Of a stretch of DNA of 14,649 nucleotides, positions 1-6,791 are shown piece after piece (the first letter of the stretch is position 1; each line of letters opens with the position of its first letter). The position numbers were made by a program, and so were the translations under genes. The notes below the pieces were generated by a model that made no database searches, was not told the DNA's origin, and saw nothing but the letters and a program-made list of their open reading frames with translations. Origin of the DNA: DATBMY01 sp036554605 (GTDB taxonomy: Bacteria > Acidobacteriota > Blastocatellia > UBA7656); NCBI GenBank assembly GCA_036554605.1, contig DATBMY010000450.1, forward strand, positions 1-14,649. The letters are read 5' to 3'.

Positions 1-991
1 ACCCGCCATGCTCTATTACGCGCGCGCCGCGATAATTGCTCGTCATCAATCCATAAGCATACTTATTATCCGGGGAAGTGGGAACGGCCGCATATGGCGT
101 AGATATTTTTGCGATGAGCGATTCCGACAGCACCTGTTTGCCATCAACGCGGCCGCCGTTTAGAAACGCGATGACGAAGCGCGAGAGATCGTTGACGCTC
201 GAAAACATCGAGCCCGCGGGCCAGGTGGCCGCGTTGTCGGCCATCGGCCTTATGACGGCCGGCTTCTGCCCGGGGCTCGCGTTATGTCCCTGCGCCAGCG
301 GATAGGTCATCGCCATGGTCGGGCGAAAGGTAGTGCTAGTCATTCCGAGCGGTTTGAATAAGCCCTCGCTCATTTGATCGGCAAACGGGCGGCCGCTCAC
401 TTCTTCGATAATTGCGCCGGCCAGCCAGTAGCCTGGGTTCGAGTAAGATATTATGCGGCCCGGCTCGGTAAACAGATAATCTTCTTTCCACGCGAGGACG
501 CCGTTTCTTAGCGCCGCGTCGTCCGCGGAGCCGTACATCGGCGCTTCATCGCGTATGCCGGCGGTGTGGCTCAGAAGCTGGTGCGCGGTGACGCGCCCCA
601 CTTTTTCGTTTAATCCTTTAACATATTTCCCGGCGGGCTCGTCGAGCTTTACCTTGCCCTGCTCGGCCAGACTAACAAGCGCCGCCGCGACAAACATCTT
701 CGTCGTAGAGCCGAGGCGAAAGAGCATATCCGTGGTGACGGGCGCGCCGGTCTCAACATTTGAAACGCCGAGCCCCCTGGCGAATATAACCCGGTCGCCG
801 CTGACGACGGCCACGGCCGCGCCGGGCACATTGCGGCGGCCGATCTCTTCGAGGATGAACTTTTCCAGCTCGGCAAAAGAAGGCTGCTCCGCCGCGGCGC
901 CAGACTGAGCGGCGCGCGCCGGAAAATGCGCTGTCGCGGCCGATGAAACAAACAGGCAAATGAATGCGAATATGAAGGCTCGCCTGAGCAT
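1..991 (-). CDS. Secreted serine hydrolase of the beta-lactamase / penicillin-binding-protein fold (3' part missing)
   Basis: I translated this frame by hand. It is open from an ATG at 991-989 to the window edge, giving 330 residues, and the rest lies to the left. An AAGGAG ribosome site (1000-1005) precedes the ATG. Residues 1-28 form a signal peptide (basic MLRR start, hydrophobic core, Ala-rich end), so the product acts in the periplasm or outside. All three active-site motifs of the class C beta-lactamase / esterase / D-Ala-D-Ala peptidase superfamily are visible: S95-T-T-K98 (nucleophile and general base), Y183-S-N185, and H328-G-G330 at the edge, in the KTG position. The HxLLSHTAGI and FxPLGMTST stretches are typical of the 'beta-lactamase family' (PF00144) hydrolases. 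The true substrate (beta-lactam, peptide, ester) cannot be told from sequence. It diverges from the GNAT gene. Confidence 0.93.
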   Translation of the reverse strand, partial: MLRRAFIFAFICLFVSSAATAHFPARAAQSGAAAEQPSFAELEKFILEEIGRRNVPGAAVAVVSGDRVIFARGLGVSNVETGAPVTTDMLFRLGSTTKMFVAAALVSLAEQGKVKLDEPAGKYVKGLNEKVGRVTAHQLLSHTAGIRDEAPMYGSADDAALRNGVLAWKEDYLFTEPGRIISYSNPGYWLAGAIIEEVSGRPFADQMSEGLFKPLGMTSTTFRPTMAMTYPLAQGHNASPGQKPAVIRPMADNAATWPAGSMFSSVNDLSRFVIAFLNGGRVDGKQVLSESLIAKISTPYAAVPTSPDNKYAYGLMTSNYRGARVIEHGG

Positions 992-1139
992 CGCGGCTTC
1001 TCCTTATGATTGAGGAATTGAGTTTATCAGGATTGGAAACGACCCGCTCGGAGAATTAGTTCCACCCGTGACTCGATCAATTAGCAAACAAATCCGCCGG
1101 CGATGTCGTTTGACCCGGTAACCAGAAACAGGGTAATAG

Positions 1140-1757
1140 ATGACTAAACGACAAAAAGAGATTTCGACCTTGAAACCGGCCGGGCTAGAGGTCCGCCCGC
1201 TGAGAGAAGAGGCCTGGGATGAATTCGAGCAGCTTTTTGGCGAGCGTGGCGCTTGCGGGGGCTGCTGGTGCATGTGGTGGCGGCTGTCGCGCTCGCAATT
1301 CGAAAAGCAGAAGGGCGAAAAGAATCGCCAGGCCATGAGGGCGATAGTCGAGTCGGGCGAAGTGCCCGGGATACTCGCTTATGTGAACGGGCGGCCGGCC
1401 GGGTGGTGCTCGGTAGCGCCGCGCGAGCATTACCCGGTGCTTGAGCGGTCGCGCGTCTTAAAGCGCGTGGACGAAAAACCGGTCTGGTCTATCGTCTGTT
1501 TATTCGTCGCGCGGCCTTACCGGCGCACGGGGCTTTCCGTTAGGCTGATCGAGGCGGCCGTCGAATACGTTCGCTCGCGCGGGGGCCGCATACTTGAAGG
1601 CTATCCGGTAGAACCTCGAAAAGACGAGATGCCCGACGCCTTTGCCTGGACCGGCATAGCGTCGGCGTTCTTGAAGGCGGGCTTTCGAGAAGTGGCAAGG
1701 AGGTCGGATACAAGGCCGGTGATGAGGCGCGAGATAAGACCGGCGCGCCGGCGTTGA
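1140..1757 (+). CDS. GNAT-family N-acetyltransferase
   Basis: The product has 205 residues and probably transfers an acetyl group from acetyl-CoA to an amine; the substrate is unknown. The core GNAT signature is present: a beta-strand around VWSIVCLFVA (115-124) followed by the CoA pyrophosphate loop R128-R-T-G-L-S133, then a helix, and a C-terminal FLKAGFREVARR segment typical of motif B. The N-terminal CGGCWCMWWR block (39-48) recurs in a subgroup of bacterial GNAT proteins. Its three closely spaced cysteines are unusual for a cytoplasmic acetyltransferase. The start is the ATG at 1140 behind AGGG (1130-1133), which is a weak site. It stands alone and diverges from the hydrolase gene. It ends in TGA, which matters for the recoding argument elsewhere in the window. 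Confidence 0.88.
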   Translation: MTKRQKEISTLKPAGLEVRPLREEAWDEFEQLFGERGACGGCWCMWWRLSRSQFEKQKGEKNRQAMRAIVESGEVPGILAYVNGRPAGWCSVAPREHYPVLERSRVLKRVDEKPVWSIVCLFVARPYRRTGLSVRLIEAAVEYVRSRGGRILEGYPVEPRKDEMPDAFAWTGIASAFLKAGFREVARRSDTRPVMRREIRPARRR

Positions 1758-1836
1758 GCGGCCGCTCCGCCGCCGGAGAGTTAATTGCTCATGGCGGCCG
1801 CATACTACTACGACCATGCTAAATAAAGGGGGGACG

Positions 1837-2472
1837 ATGAAAAAGATCGCGCGACTGTTATTACCGGTGCTATTGCTTTCGATTACCGCGCCGGCCGCCG
1901 CGGGGCAGGGCGGGGCGAGCGACCCGCGCATGACGGATGAAGAGCGGGCCAAAGTTTTAAAGCTGCTTCAGGATTCTCAAAAAGAATATCTAGATGCGAT
2001 TGAAAGCATCAGCGAGGCGCAGTGGAGCTATAAGCCGTCGCCGTTCAGGTGGTCGATAGGCGAGGTGGCCGAGCATATTATGCTTACTGAAATGGCGCTG
2101 TTTCGAGCGGTGGAGGGCACGCTTTCAAGACCCGCCAATCCCGACTGGGAAAAAAAGACGGCGGGCAAAGCCGTCTTCATCGAGCGAGTGATGCCGAACC
2201 GCACCAACCGGGCGCAAGCCCCTATAGAGGTAAGGCCGACGGGCAAGCTCACGCGCGATGATGTCATTAAACGTTTCAAAGAGCATCGAACGAAAGTGAT
2301 AGCCTTTGCCCGGACCACCGACAAACCGCTGAAGTCGCACACCAGCGAACATCCATTTCCGGTATTCAATACTTTGAGCGCCTATGACTGGCTGCTGTAC
2401 GTGCCGCTGCACACCGTGAGGCACAACAAGCAGATTGCCGAGGTTAAAGCATCGCCCGGCTATCCGAAATAA
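1837..2472 (+). CDS. Secreted DinB-like four-helix-bundle protein
   Basis: The frame also has an ATG at 1816, but the ATG at 1837 directly follows a purine-rich GGGGGGA ribosome site and begins a clean signal peptide (MKKIARLLLPVLLL, Ala-rich cleavage region near residue 23). I therefore chose 1837, giving 211 residues. The mature part matches the DinB / DinB_2 family of metal-binding helical bundles: FRWSIGEVAEHI (70-81) supplies H80, and the C-terminal HTVRHNKQI supplies H192 and H196, together the usual metal-binding His triad. Some family members are thiol transferases (bacillithiol and others), but most are uncharacterised, so no reaction is assigned. Export is less common in this family than a cytoplasmic location. 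Confidence 0.88.
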   Translation: MKKIARLLLPVLLLSITAPAAAGQGGASDPRMTDEERAKVLKLLQDSQKEYLDAIESISEAQWSYKPSPFRWSIGEVAEHIMLTEMALFRAVEGTLSRPANPDWEKKTAGKAVFIERVMPNRTNRAQAPIEVRPTGKLTRDDVIKRFKEHRTKVIAFARTTDKPLKSHTSEHPFPVFNTLSAYDWLLYVPLHTVRHNKQIAEVKASPGYPK

Positions 2473-2539
2473 TAGTCGATTGAAAGTGAGCGCTGTTTAG
2501 CTGCCGCATCTGCTCGCGGCCCGCCCGGCCTCCCGCTGT

Positions 2540-2569
2540 TTGAGCCGGCGCGCAATGAGAGGTTATAAT
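2540..2569 (+). promoter_or_regulatory. Putative sigma-70 promoter for the DUF454-ankyrin-YkgJ genes
   Basis: TTGAGC (2540-2545, four of six consensus bases), an 18-base spacer and a perfect TATAAT (2564-2569) lie just upstream of the DUF454 start at 2600. Transcription would begin near 2576, leaving a leader of about 25 bases that contains the ribosome site. Confidence 0.55.
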
Positions 2570-2599
2570 CAAGGGGAATAAAAGAGGCTGAGGGTCGGC

Positions 2600-2977
2600 T
2601 TGAGTCCTGTCACTAAAATCATACTGAATCTTACAGGGAGCCTGTGCGTGGGCCTGGCGGTGCTAGGCATATTCCTGCCGCTGCTGCCGACCACGCCCTT
2701 TCTTCTGCTGGCCTCGGCCTGCTATGTGCGAGGGTCGGAAAGGCTTCACCGCTGGCTGATGAATAACCGCGTGCTGGGCAAATACATCAGAAACATTCAG
2801 CAAAGGCGAGGCATTCCGCTCAGGGCCAAGATCGTCACCATCGCGCTGTTGTGGGCATCGATAGCATTCTCGGTCTACAGCTTCGACATGATTATTGTCC
2901 AGTCGATCTTGATCCTGATAGCCATATGCACAAGCACGCTCATTCTAAGGATGCGGACCCTGAAAGAGAACGAATAA
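2600..2977 (+). CDS. YbaN/DUF454 family inner-membrane protein
   Basis: The product has 125 residues. The N-terminal half carries the diagnostic DUF454 block: a hydrophobic helix, then GIFLPLLPTTPFLLLASACY (23-42) and RLHRWLMNNRVLGKYI (48-63). The C-terminal half has two more hydrophobic stretches, so three or four membrane segments are likely. The family (E. coli YbaN) has no established function. The start codon is TTG at 2600, five bases after GAGGG (2590-2594); no ATG is available before the conserved block. It is the first gene behind the promoter at 2540-2569, and the ankyrin gene begins 21 bases after its stop. Confidence 0.9.
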   Translation: MSPVTKIILNLTGSLCVGLAVLGIFLPLLPTTPFLLLASACYVRGSERLHRWLMNNRVLGKYIRNIQQRRGIPLRAKIVTIALLWASIAFSVYSFDMIIVQSILILIAICTSTLILRMRTLKENE

Positions 2978-2998
2978 TCTAGCCCGGCGATCTTCGGG

Positions 2999-3394
2999 AT
3001 GAATAACGAAATGACAGACCGCGATAAGGCCTTGATTGCCGCGGCTGCGCGCGGCGATGGGCCGGCCGTGCGCGCGGCCCTTGAAGAGGGGGCCGACGCG
3101 AACGCGCGAGACGCGACAAGCATGACGGCGCTGATGCACGCGGCCAAAGCGGGAAGCTATGAAGCGGCAGAGGCATTGCTCGCGCGAGGCGCCGGCGTAA
3201 AAGCGAAGGGCAAGTACCTGGGGTTTACGCCTATCGTCTTTGCGGTCAAATCGGGCAGCGCCGAAGTCGTAGAACTTTTGCTCAACAGTCGCGAGGGCGT
3301 AGATCACGACGACGCGAGATTCGCGCTAGGCGTCGCCGAGCTTACGCGCAATTCGAGCGTGGTTGATTTATTGAAACGCGCCCTGTCAAGGTAG
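2999..3394 (+). CDS. Small ankyrin-repeat protein
   Basis: The product has 131 residues, nearly all ankyrin repeats. A first repeat covers about 7-38 (AAARGDGPAVRAALEEGADANARD), a second about 42-70 (TALMHAAKAGSYEAAEALLARGA), a third about 75-105 (GFTPIVFAVKSGSAEVVELLL), and a degenerate cap follows. There is no signal peptide or other domain, so it is probably a cytoplasmic protein-protein interaction module; the partner is unknown. Two ATGs (2999 and 3011) are possible and neither has a strong ribosome site. It sits between DUF454 and the YkgJ-type gene, ten bases before the latter, so the three are probably co-transcribed. Confidence 0.85.
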   Translation: MNNEMTDRDKALIAAAARGDGPAVRAALEEGADANARDATSMTALMHAAKAGSYEAAEALLARGAGVKAKGKYLGFTPIVFAVKSGSAEVVELLLNSREGVDHDDARFALGVAELTRNSSVVDLLKRALSR

Positions 3395-3404
3395 CCGTTT
3401 TAAG

Positions 3405-4349
3405 ATGGAGCGATCCAATCCCCCCGTCGAGCTGATAAAGCTCACTCGCAAATCGAAGATGCGTGAGCAAGAGTTCCTCTGCCTGACGGATATGCTCGCG
3501 CGAAGGCGGGAAGGCGTAATCGAGGAACCGTTGCTCGGGCTCTATGCGGAAACTCGCGCCGAAAGCATCTTTGCCGGGAGCGCCGGCGGCGCGCCCGGTT
3601 GTCTCGAATGCGGCGCGTGCTGCGCATATTTCCATCAGGTGCCGGTGTTGATCACCGACCCGACGCCCCGCGCTTTGACGTGGGCCGTTCTGGAGCCGGA
3701 GGATTCGGAGGATGATCTGCAAGACGATCATGTCCGATGGCTGAAGCGCGAGCCGGGAGCGGGCCGCTGCGTCGCGCTCGACGGCCGGGTCGGGCGGCGG
3801 GTTTGCTGCTCGGTTTATGAGCTTCGCCCGAAATCGTGCCGGGAGTTTGAGGCGGGAAGCGACCGCTGTCACGCTGTGCGGCGTATGTACGGCCTGGAGC
3901 CGCCGCTTTCCGACGACGAGCGGACGCGGCACGAGCGGTTGCTAAACCGGCGAGAGGCGGATGAAGAGGCGCTTGAGCTTGCAAGGCCGGATCTGACGAG
4001 CGGAGAGGGGAGACGTGGATTCTTAGAGGAGCTTATCGATTATAATCGCGCAAAACTTGCCGAGGTTATAGGCGAGATGGAAAGGCTGCTGGAAGTCTTC
4101 AAATCGGCGGGCCTGTCGGAAGGCGCGGCCAGGTGCGAGCGCGCGCGCCAGTATGTTGAAAAGAGCATGGATTCGATAGCGAAGGTGATCGAAGCCGACG
4201 TCCGCATGCGGACCGAATTATTGATAGAGATCGGCGCGGCATCCGAAAGGGCTTTGGAGCGCGCGTCCGTAAGGCTCATGCGGATAGGCGAATTCGCCTT
4301 CGACGCTTTAGGCTATCGCGCGCAGAGCGCAAGATTGCTTTCAAAATGA
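3405..4349 (+). CDS. YkgJ-type cysteine-cluster protein with C-terminal helical extension
   Basis: The product has 314 residues. The N-terminal part belongs to the YkgJ / CxxCxxCC family (PF03692): C66-LE-C69-GA-C72-C73, then C112, C124-C125, C135 in the typical RPKSCREFE block, and C145. These cysteines are thought to bind zinc or an iron-sulfur cluster; the function is unknown. Usual YkgJ proteins are about 100-200 residues. Here a further stretch of about 160 residues (155-314) is predicted by eye to be mostly charged amphipathic helix, with no cysteine cluster and no match I recognise. The start is the ATG at 3405; M19 (3459) is an alternative because neither has a clear ribosome site. 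It begins ten bases after the ankyrin gene. Confidence 0.82.
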   Translation: MERSNPPVELIKLTRKSKMREQEFLCLTDMLARRREGVIEEPLLGLYAETRAESIFAGSAGGAPGCLECGACCAYFHQVPVLITDPTPRALTWAVLEPEDSEDDLQDDHVRWLKREPGAGRCVALDGRVGRRVCCSVYELRPKSCREFEAGSDRCHAVRRMYGLEPPLSDDERTRHERLLNRREADEEALELARPDLTSGEGRRGFLEELIDYNRAKLAEVIGEMERLLEVFKSAGLSEGAARCERARQYVEKSMDSIAKVIEADVRMRTELLIEIGAASERALERASVRLMRIGEFAFDALGYRAQSARLLSK

Positions 4350-4439
4350 GGCCCACAGGAATAATTACCGGATAAACGCGGATTATAAGATGGGTGCCGG
4401 CGGCATCCCGCATAACCCCGCGCACAGGAGACGAACGTA

Positions 4440-5018
4440 ATGGAAAAGCTTTTCATACCGGTATTGTTGGGGACCAATCGCAAGGGCAGACAAAGCGAGC
4501 CCGTTGCCGGCTGGTTAATAAGCGAGATCGAGAAAAGGGGCGATACAGAAACAGAGCTTTTCGATGTGCGAGACTTTCAATTACCACTCGATGACTATGG
4601 AACAGAGATAAAGGACCAGTTCCCTGAGTGGAGAGACGCGATCATCAAAGCGGACGGGCTAATAATAGTGACGCCGGAATACAATCACGGCTACCCGGGC
4701 ATTTTGAAAAGCGTGCTCGACATTCTATTGAAAGAGTACATACATAAGAGCGTCGCTTTTGTCGCCACGTCGTCGGGCCCGTGGGGCGGGACTCGCGTAA
4801 TAGAAGCGATGGTGCCGATGGTGAGAGAGCTTGGGCTGGCGGTGACTTTTACGGATCTGAATTTCCCCCAGGTGCAGAATAAATTCGATCAATCCGGAAA
4901 GCTCCTGGATGCGGCGTATGAGGAAAGGGCCAAAGGCTTTCTCGACGAGCTTGTATGGATGAGCCGCGCGTTGAAATGGGGGCGTGAGAATCTTCCCTCG
5001 AAATATCATAAGGGTTGA
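4440..5018 (+). CDS. NAD(P)H-dependent FMN reductase (flavodoxin-like fold)
   Basis: The product has 192 residues and is a member of the NADPH-dependent FMN reductase family (PF03358), which reduces free FMN or quinones in the cytoplasm. The FMN phosphate loop is seen near the N-terminus (LLGTNRKGRQSEP, 9-21). The family signature T78-PEYNHGYPG-87, followed by LKSVLDIL, contacts the flavin. A third flavin loop, SSGPWGG, follows a beta-strand around 105-109. The start at 4440 is supported by AGGAG at 4426-4430, nine bases upstream. Length is normal for the family. It stands about 90 bases from YkgJ and is probably a separate unit. It ends in TGA. Confidence 0.93.
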   Translation: MEKLFIPVLLGTNRKGRQSEPVAGWLISEIEKRGDTETELFDVRDFQLPLDDYGTEIKDQFPEWRDAIIKADGLIIVTPEYNHGYPGILKSVLDILLKEYIHKSVAFVATSSGPWGGTRVIEAMVPMVRELGLAVTFTDLNFPQVQNKFDQSGKLLDAAYEERAKGFLDELVWMSRALKWGRENLPSKYHKG

Positions 5019-5084
5019 TGGAACCATTTCTTAAGACCCTGCATCAAAGCAGACGGCCGAACTCACTTGCCGCCGGAGCGGCTG

Positions 5085-5786
5085 ATGGACGGGGCAATGC
5101 ATTCACCGGGTCGCCAGAATCAAACCGCGTGCGATCATCAATTGATTAAAGGGCCGCTTTTTCTGCTGGTTCTAATAGCCGGTCTGGCAACGGGCTGCGA
5201 GCGGCAAGTTGATATTGCGCTGTCGGGGGCCGCCCTCAAGGTCTCCGCTGTTAATTCCACCCCGTTGAAACAGGTGGTCGATGCGGCTATCGAGCAGACC
5301 AGATATACTCGCGGCTATGATCCCTCTTATGTAAGGATCGATTATCCGAACGGCGATGTCCCGATCGAGACCGGCGTATGCTCGGACGTGATCGTCAGGG
5401 CCTTTCGTAAAATCGGAGTCGATCTGCAAAAAGAGATACACGAAGACATGAAGCGAAACTTCTCTGCCTACCCTAAGAGCTGGGGGCTTGCGAAGCCGGA
5501 CCCGAATATAGATCATCGCAGGGTCCCGAATCTTATGACCTATTTCAAACGCCAGGGCAAACAGGTCGCGATAACGACAAGGCAAGCCGATTATCTGCCC
5601 GCCGACATAGTTGCGTGGAGGTTAAACAACGGGCTCTTGCACATCGGGATCGTAACCGACATCCAGGTCGAGGGTACGAGCCGGTATAAGATCGCGCATA
5701 ACATAGGCGCGGGAGCGCAGGTCGAGGACGTGCTTTTCTCCTGGAAAGTCATAGGTCACTACCGCTATTTCCGCGATCAGCATTAG
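5085..5786 (+). CDS. DUF1287-family lipoprotein (NlpC/P60-like fold)
   Basis: The frame opens at a TTG (5067), but the ATG at 5085 follows GGAG (5075-5078) at six bases, so I use it (233 residues). Residues 24-36 are hydrophobic and end in LATGC, a lipobox that would give lipidation at C38. The rest matches DUF1287 (PF06940), with TRYTRGYDPSYVRIDYPNGDVP, then GVCSDVIVRAFRKIGVDL, the DHRRVPNLMTYF block and LPADIVAWRL-LLHIGIV. C99 and H186 are placed like the Cys/His pair of NlpC/P60-type papain-like amidases, so hydrolysis of a peptide or peptidoglycan bond is a reasonable inference, but no member's substrate is known to me. It is located in the cell envelope. Confidence 0.9.
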   Translation: MDGAMHSPGRQNQTACDHQLIKGPLFLLVLIAGLATGCERQVDIALSGAALKVSAVNSTPLKQVVDAAIEQTRYTRGYDPSYVRIDYPNGDVPIETGVCSDVIVRAFRKIGVDLQKEIHEDMKRNFSAYPKSWGLAKPDPNIDHRRVPNLMTYFKRQGKQVAITTRQADYLPADIVAWRLNNGLLHIGIVTDIQVEGTSRYKIAHNIGAGAQVEDVLFSWKVIGHYRYFRDQH

Positions 5787-5814
5787 AGCCGCAACATCGG
5801 CGTTGAAACTCGCT

Positions 5815-5842
5815 TTGACAAGCGCGGCGGCTGGTGTAGCAT
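5815..5842 (+). promoter_or_regulatory. Putative sigma-70 promoter for the DUF1326 gene
   Basis: A perfect TTGACA (5815-5820), a 16-base spacer and TAGCAT (5837-5842, four of six) lie upstream of the DUF1326 gene. Transcription would begin near 5849, giving an untranslated leader of about 165 bases. That leader contains a small inverted repeat, GCTGTA/TACAGC (5899-5904 and 5917-5922), of unknown meaning. Confidence 0.5.
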
Positions 5843-6013
5843 GAGGGCGTCTGCGTAAATCGGTTGTTTGTTGATTCAAGCGTCATTAGGGCCGGTAAGC
5901 TGTACCCTTCTCTCCTTACAGCCAGTTCTACCAAGAATCTCTTCTGACGCTATACCTGTTTACAACTTCAGGTGAACGAGATAAATCCTGATGGTTTAAA
6001 AGGAGGTATCAAC

Positions 6014-6733
6014 ATGCGTAAAGCAGCTTTCTTGACCCTTTTTATCGCCTCGGTATCACTCTGCACCGTCGCTATGGGTCAAGGGACCAAGTCTTCGCCC
6101 GAATGGTCGCTCAACGCCACTATAATCGAGGCCTGTAGCTGCCCGATGTTCTGCCAGTGCTACTTCAATACCGCGCCGGCCGGACATATGGGTCATGGCA
6201 ACCACGGCGGCGAGCAACACTTCTGCCGGTTCAACAATGCCTTTAAAGTCAACCGCGGGAACTTTGGCTCGGTCAGGCTCGATGACGCGAGATTCTGGGT
6301 AGCCGGAGACCTGGGCGGTGACTTCTCGATGGGTCAGATGGACTGGGCCGTCGTTACTTTCGATCCGGCCGTGACCAAAGAGCAGCGCGACGGCATCGTC
6401 ACGATCCTGACCAAGCTCTATCCGGTCAAGTGGAAGTCATTCACGGTGGCAAAGGACGGCAAGATCGATTGGACAGCCGGTAAAGACCGCGCCGTGGCCC
6501 GAATTGATGGCGGCAAGACGGCCGAAGTAGTGCTAAAGAGCTTTCCGGGCATGAAAGAGAATCAGCCGATAGTGATCCACAACCTGAAGTACTGGGGCGC
6601 GCCCCGAAACGACGGCTTTATCATGATGCCCAATGAGGTCGAAGCATATCGAGCAGGAGACAAGCCCTTCGAGTTTAAGGGGACCAACGGTTTTATGATC
6701 ACGCTCGATATCGCTTCAAAAGACGTGCAGTAG
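6014..6733 (+). CDS. Secreted DUF1326 protein with Cys/His-rich segment
   Basis: The ATG at 6014 follows a near-perfect AGGAGG (6001-6006) at seven bases. Upstream in-frame codons back to 5972 are not credible as starts. The 239-residue product begins with a signal peptide (MRKAAFLTLFIASVSL, cleavage near residue 22-24), so it is exported. The rest is DUF1326 (PF07040): EACSCPMFCQC puts cysteines at 41, 43, 47 and 49, followed by a His-rich loop with H58, H61, H64, H69 and C71. The later FWVAGDLGGDFSMGQMDW and YWGAPRND blocks are also family-like. Function is unknown; the Cys/His cluster suggests metal or redox chemistry, but that is inference. It has its own promoter and converges on the selenoprotein genes at a shared hairpin. 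Confidence 0.9.
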   Translation: MRKAAFLTLFIASVSLCTVAMGQGTKSSPEWSLNATIIEACSCPMFCQCYFNTAPAGHMGHGNHGGEQHFCRFNNAFKVNRGNFGSVRLDDARFWVAGDLGGDFSMGQMDWAVVTFDPAVTKEQRDGIVTILTKLYPVKWKSFTVAKDGKIDWTAGKDRAVARIDGGKTAEVVLKSFPGMKENQPIVIHNLKYWGAPRNDGFIMMPNEVEAYRAGDKPFEFKGTNGFMITLDIASKDVQ

Positions 6734-6742
6734 GACGCATCG

Positions 6743-6771
6743 AAAGCAGGAGGTTATTTGCCTCCTGCTTT
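6743..6771. terminator. Bidirectional hairpin terminator between convergent genes
   Basis: A perfect 11-base stem, AAAGCAGGAGG (6743-6753) and CCTCCTGCTTT (6761-6771), encloses a seven-base loop. It begins nine bases after the DUF1326 stop, and the minus-strand GrdB-like gene ends at 6792 on the other side. The following tract is T-rich but not a clean U-run in either direction, so efficiency is uncertain. Confidence 0.75.
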
Positions 6772-6791
6772 ATCTATTCATCAAAGCTCGC

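Noticed and set aside
1..991. Small frames on both strands over the left-edge hydrolase as separate genes
   Set aside because: A single minus-strand frame of 330 residues with signal peptide and all three active-site motifs covers the region; the others are shadows.
4384..4389. TATAAG as a -10 for the FMN reductase gene
   Set aside because: No matching -35 at an acceptable distance; the nearest candidate is only 13 bases away.
5067..5084. TTG at 5067 as the start of the DUF1287 gene
   Set aside because: The ATG at 5085 has a well-spaced GGAG and gives a more normal lipoprotein signal peptide.
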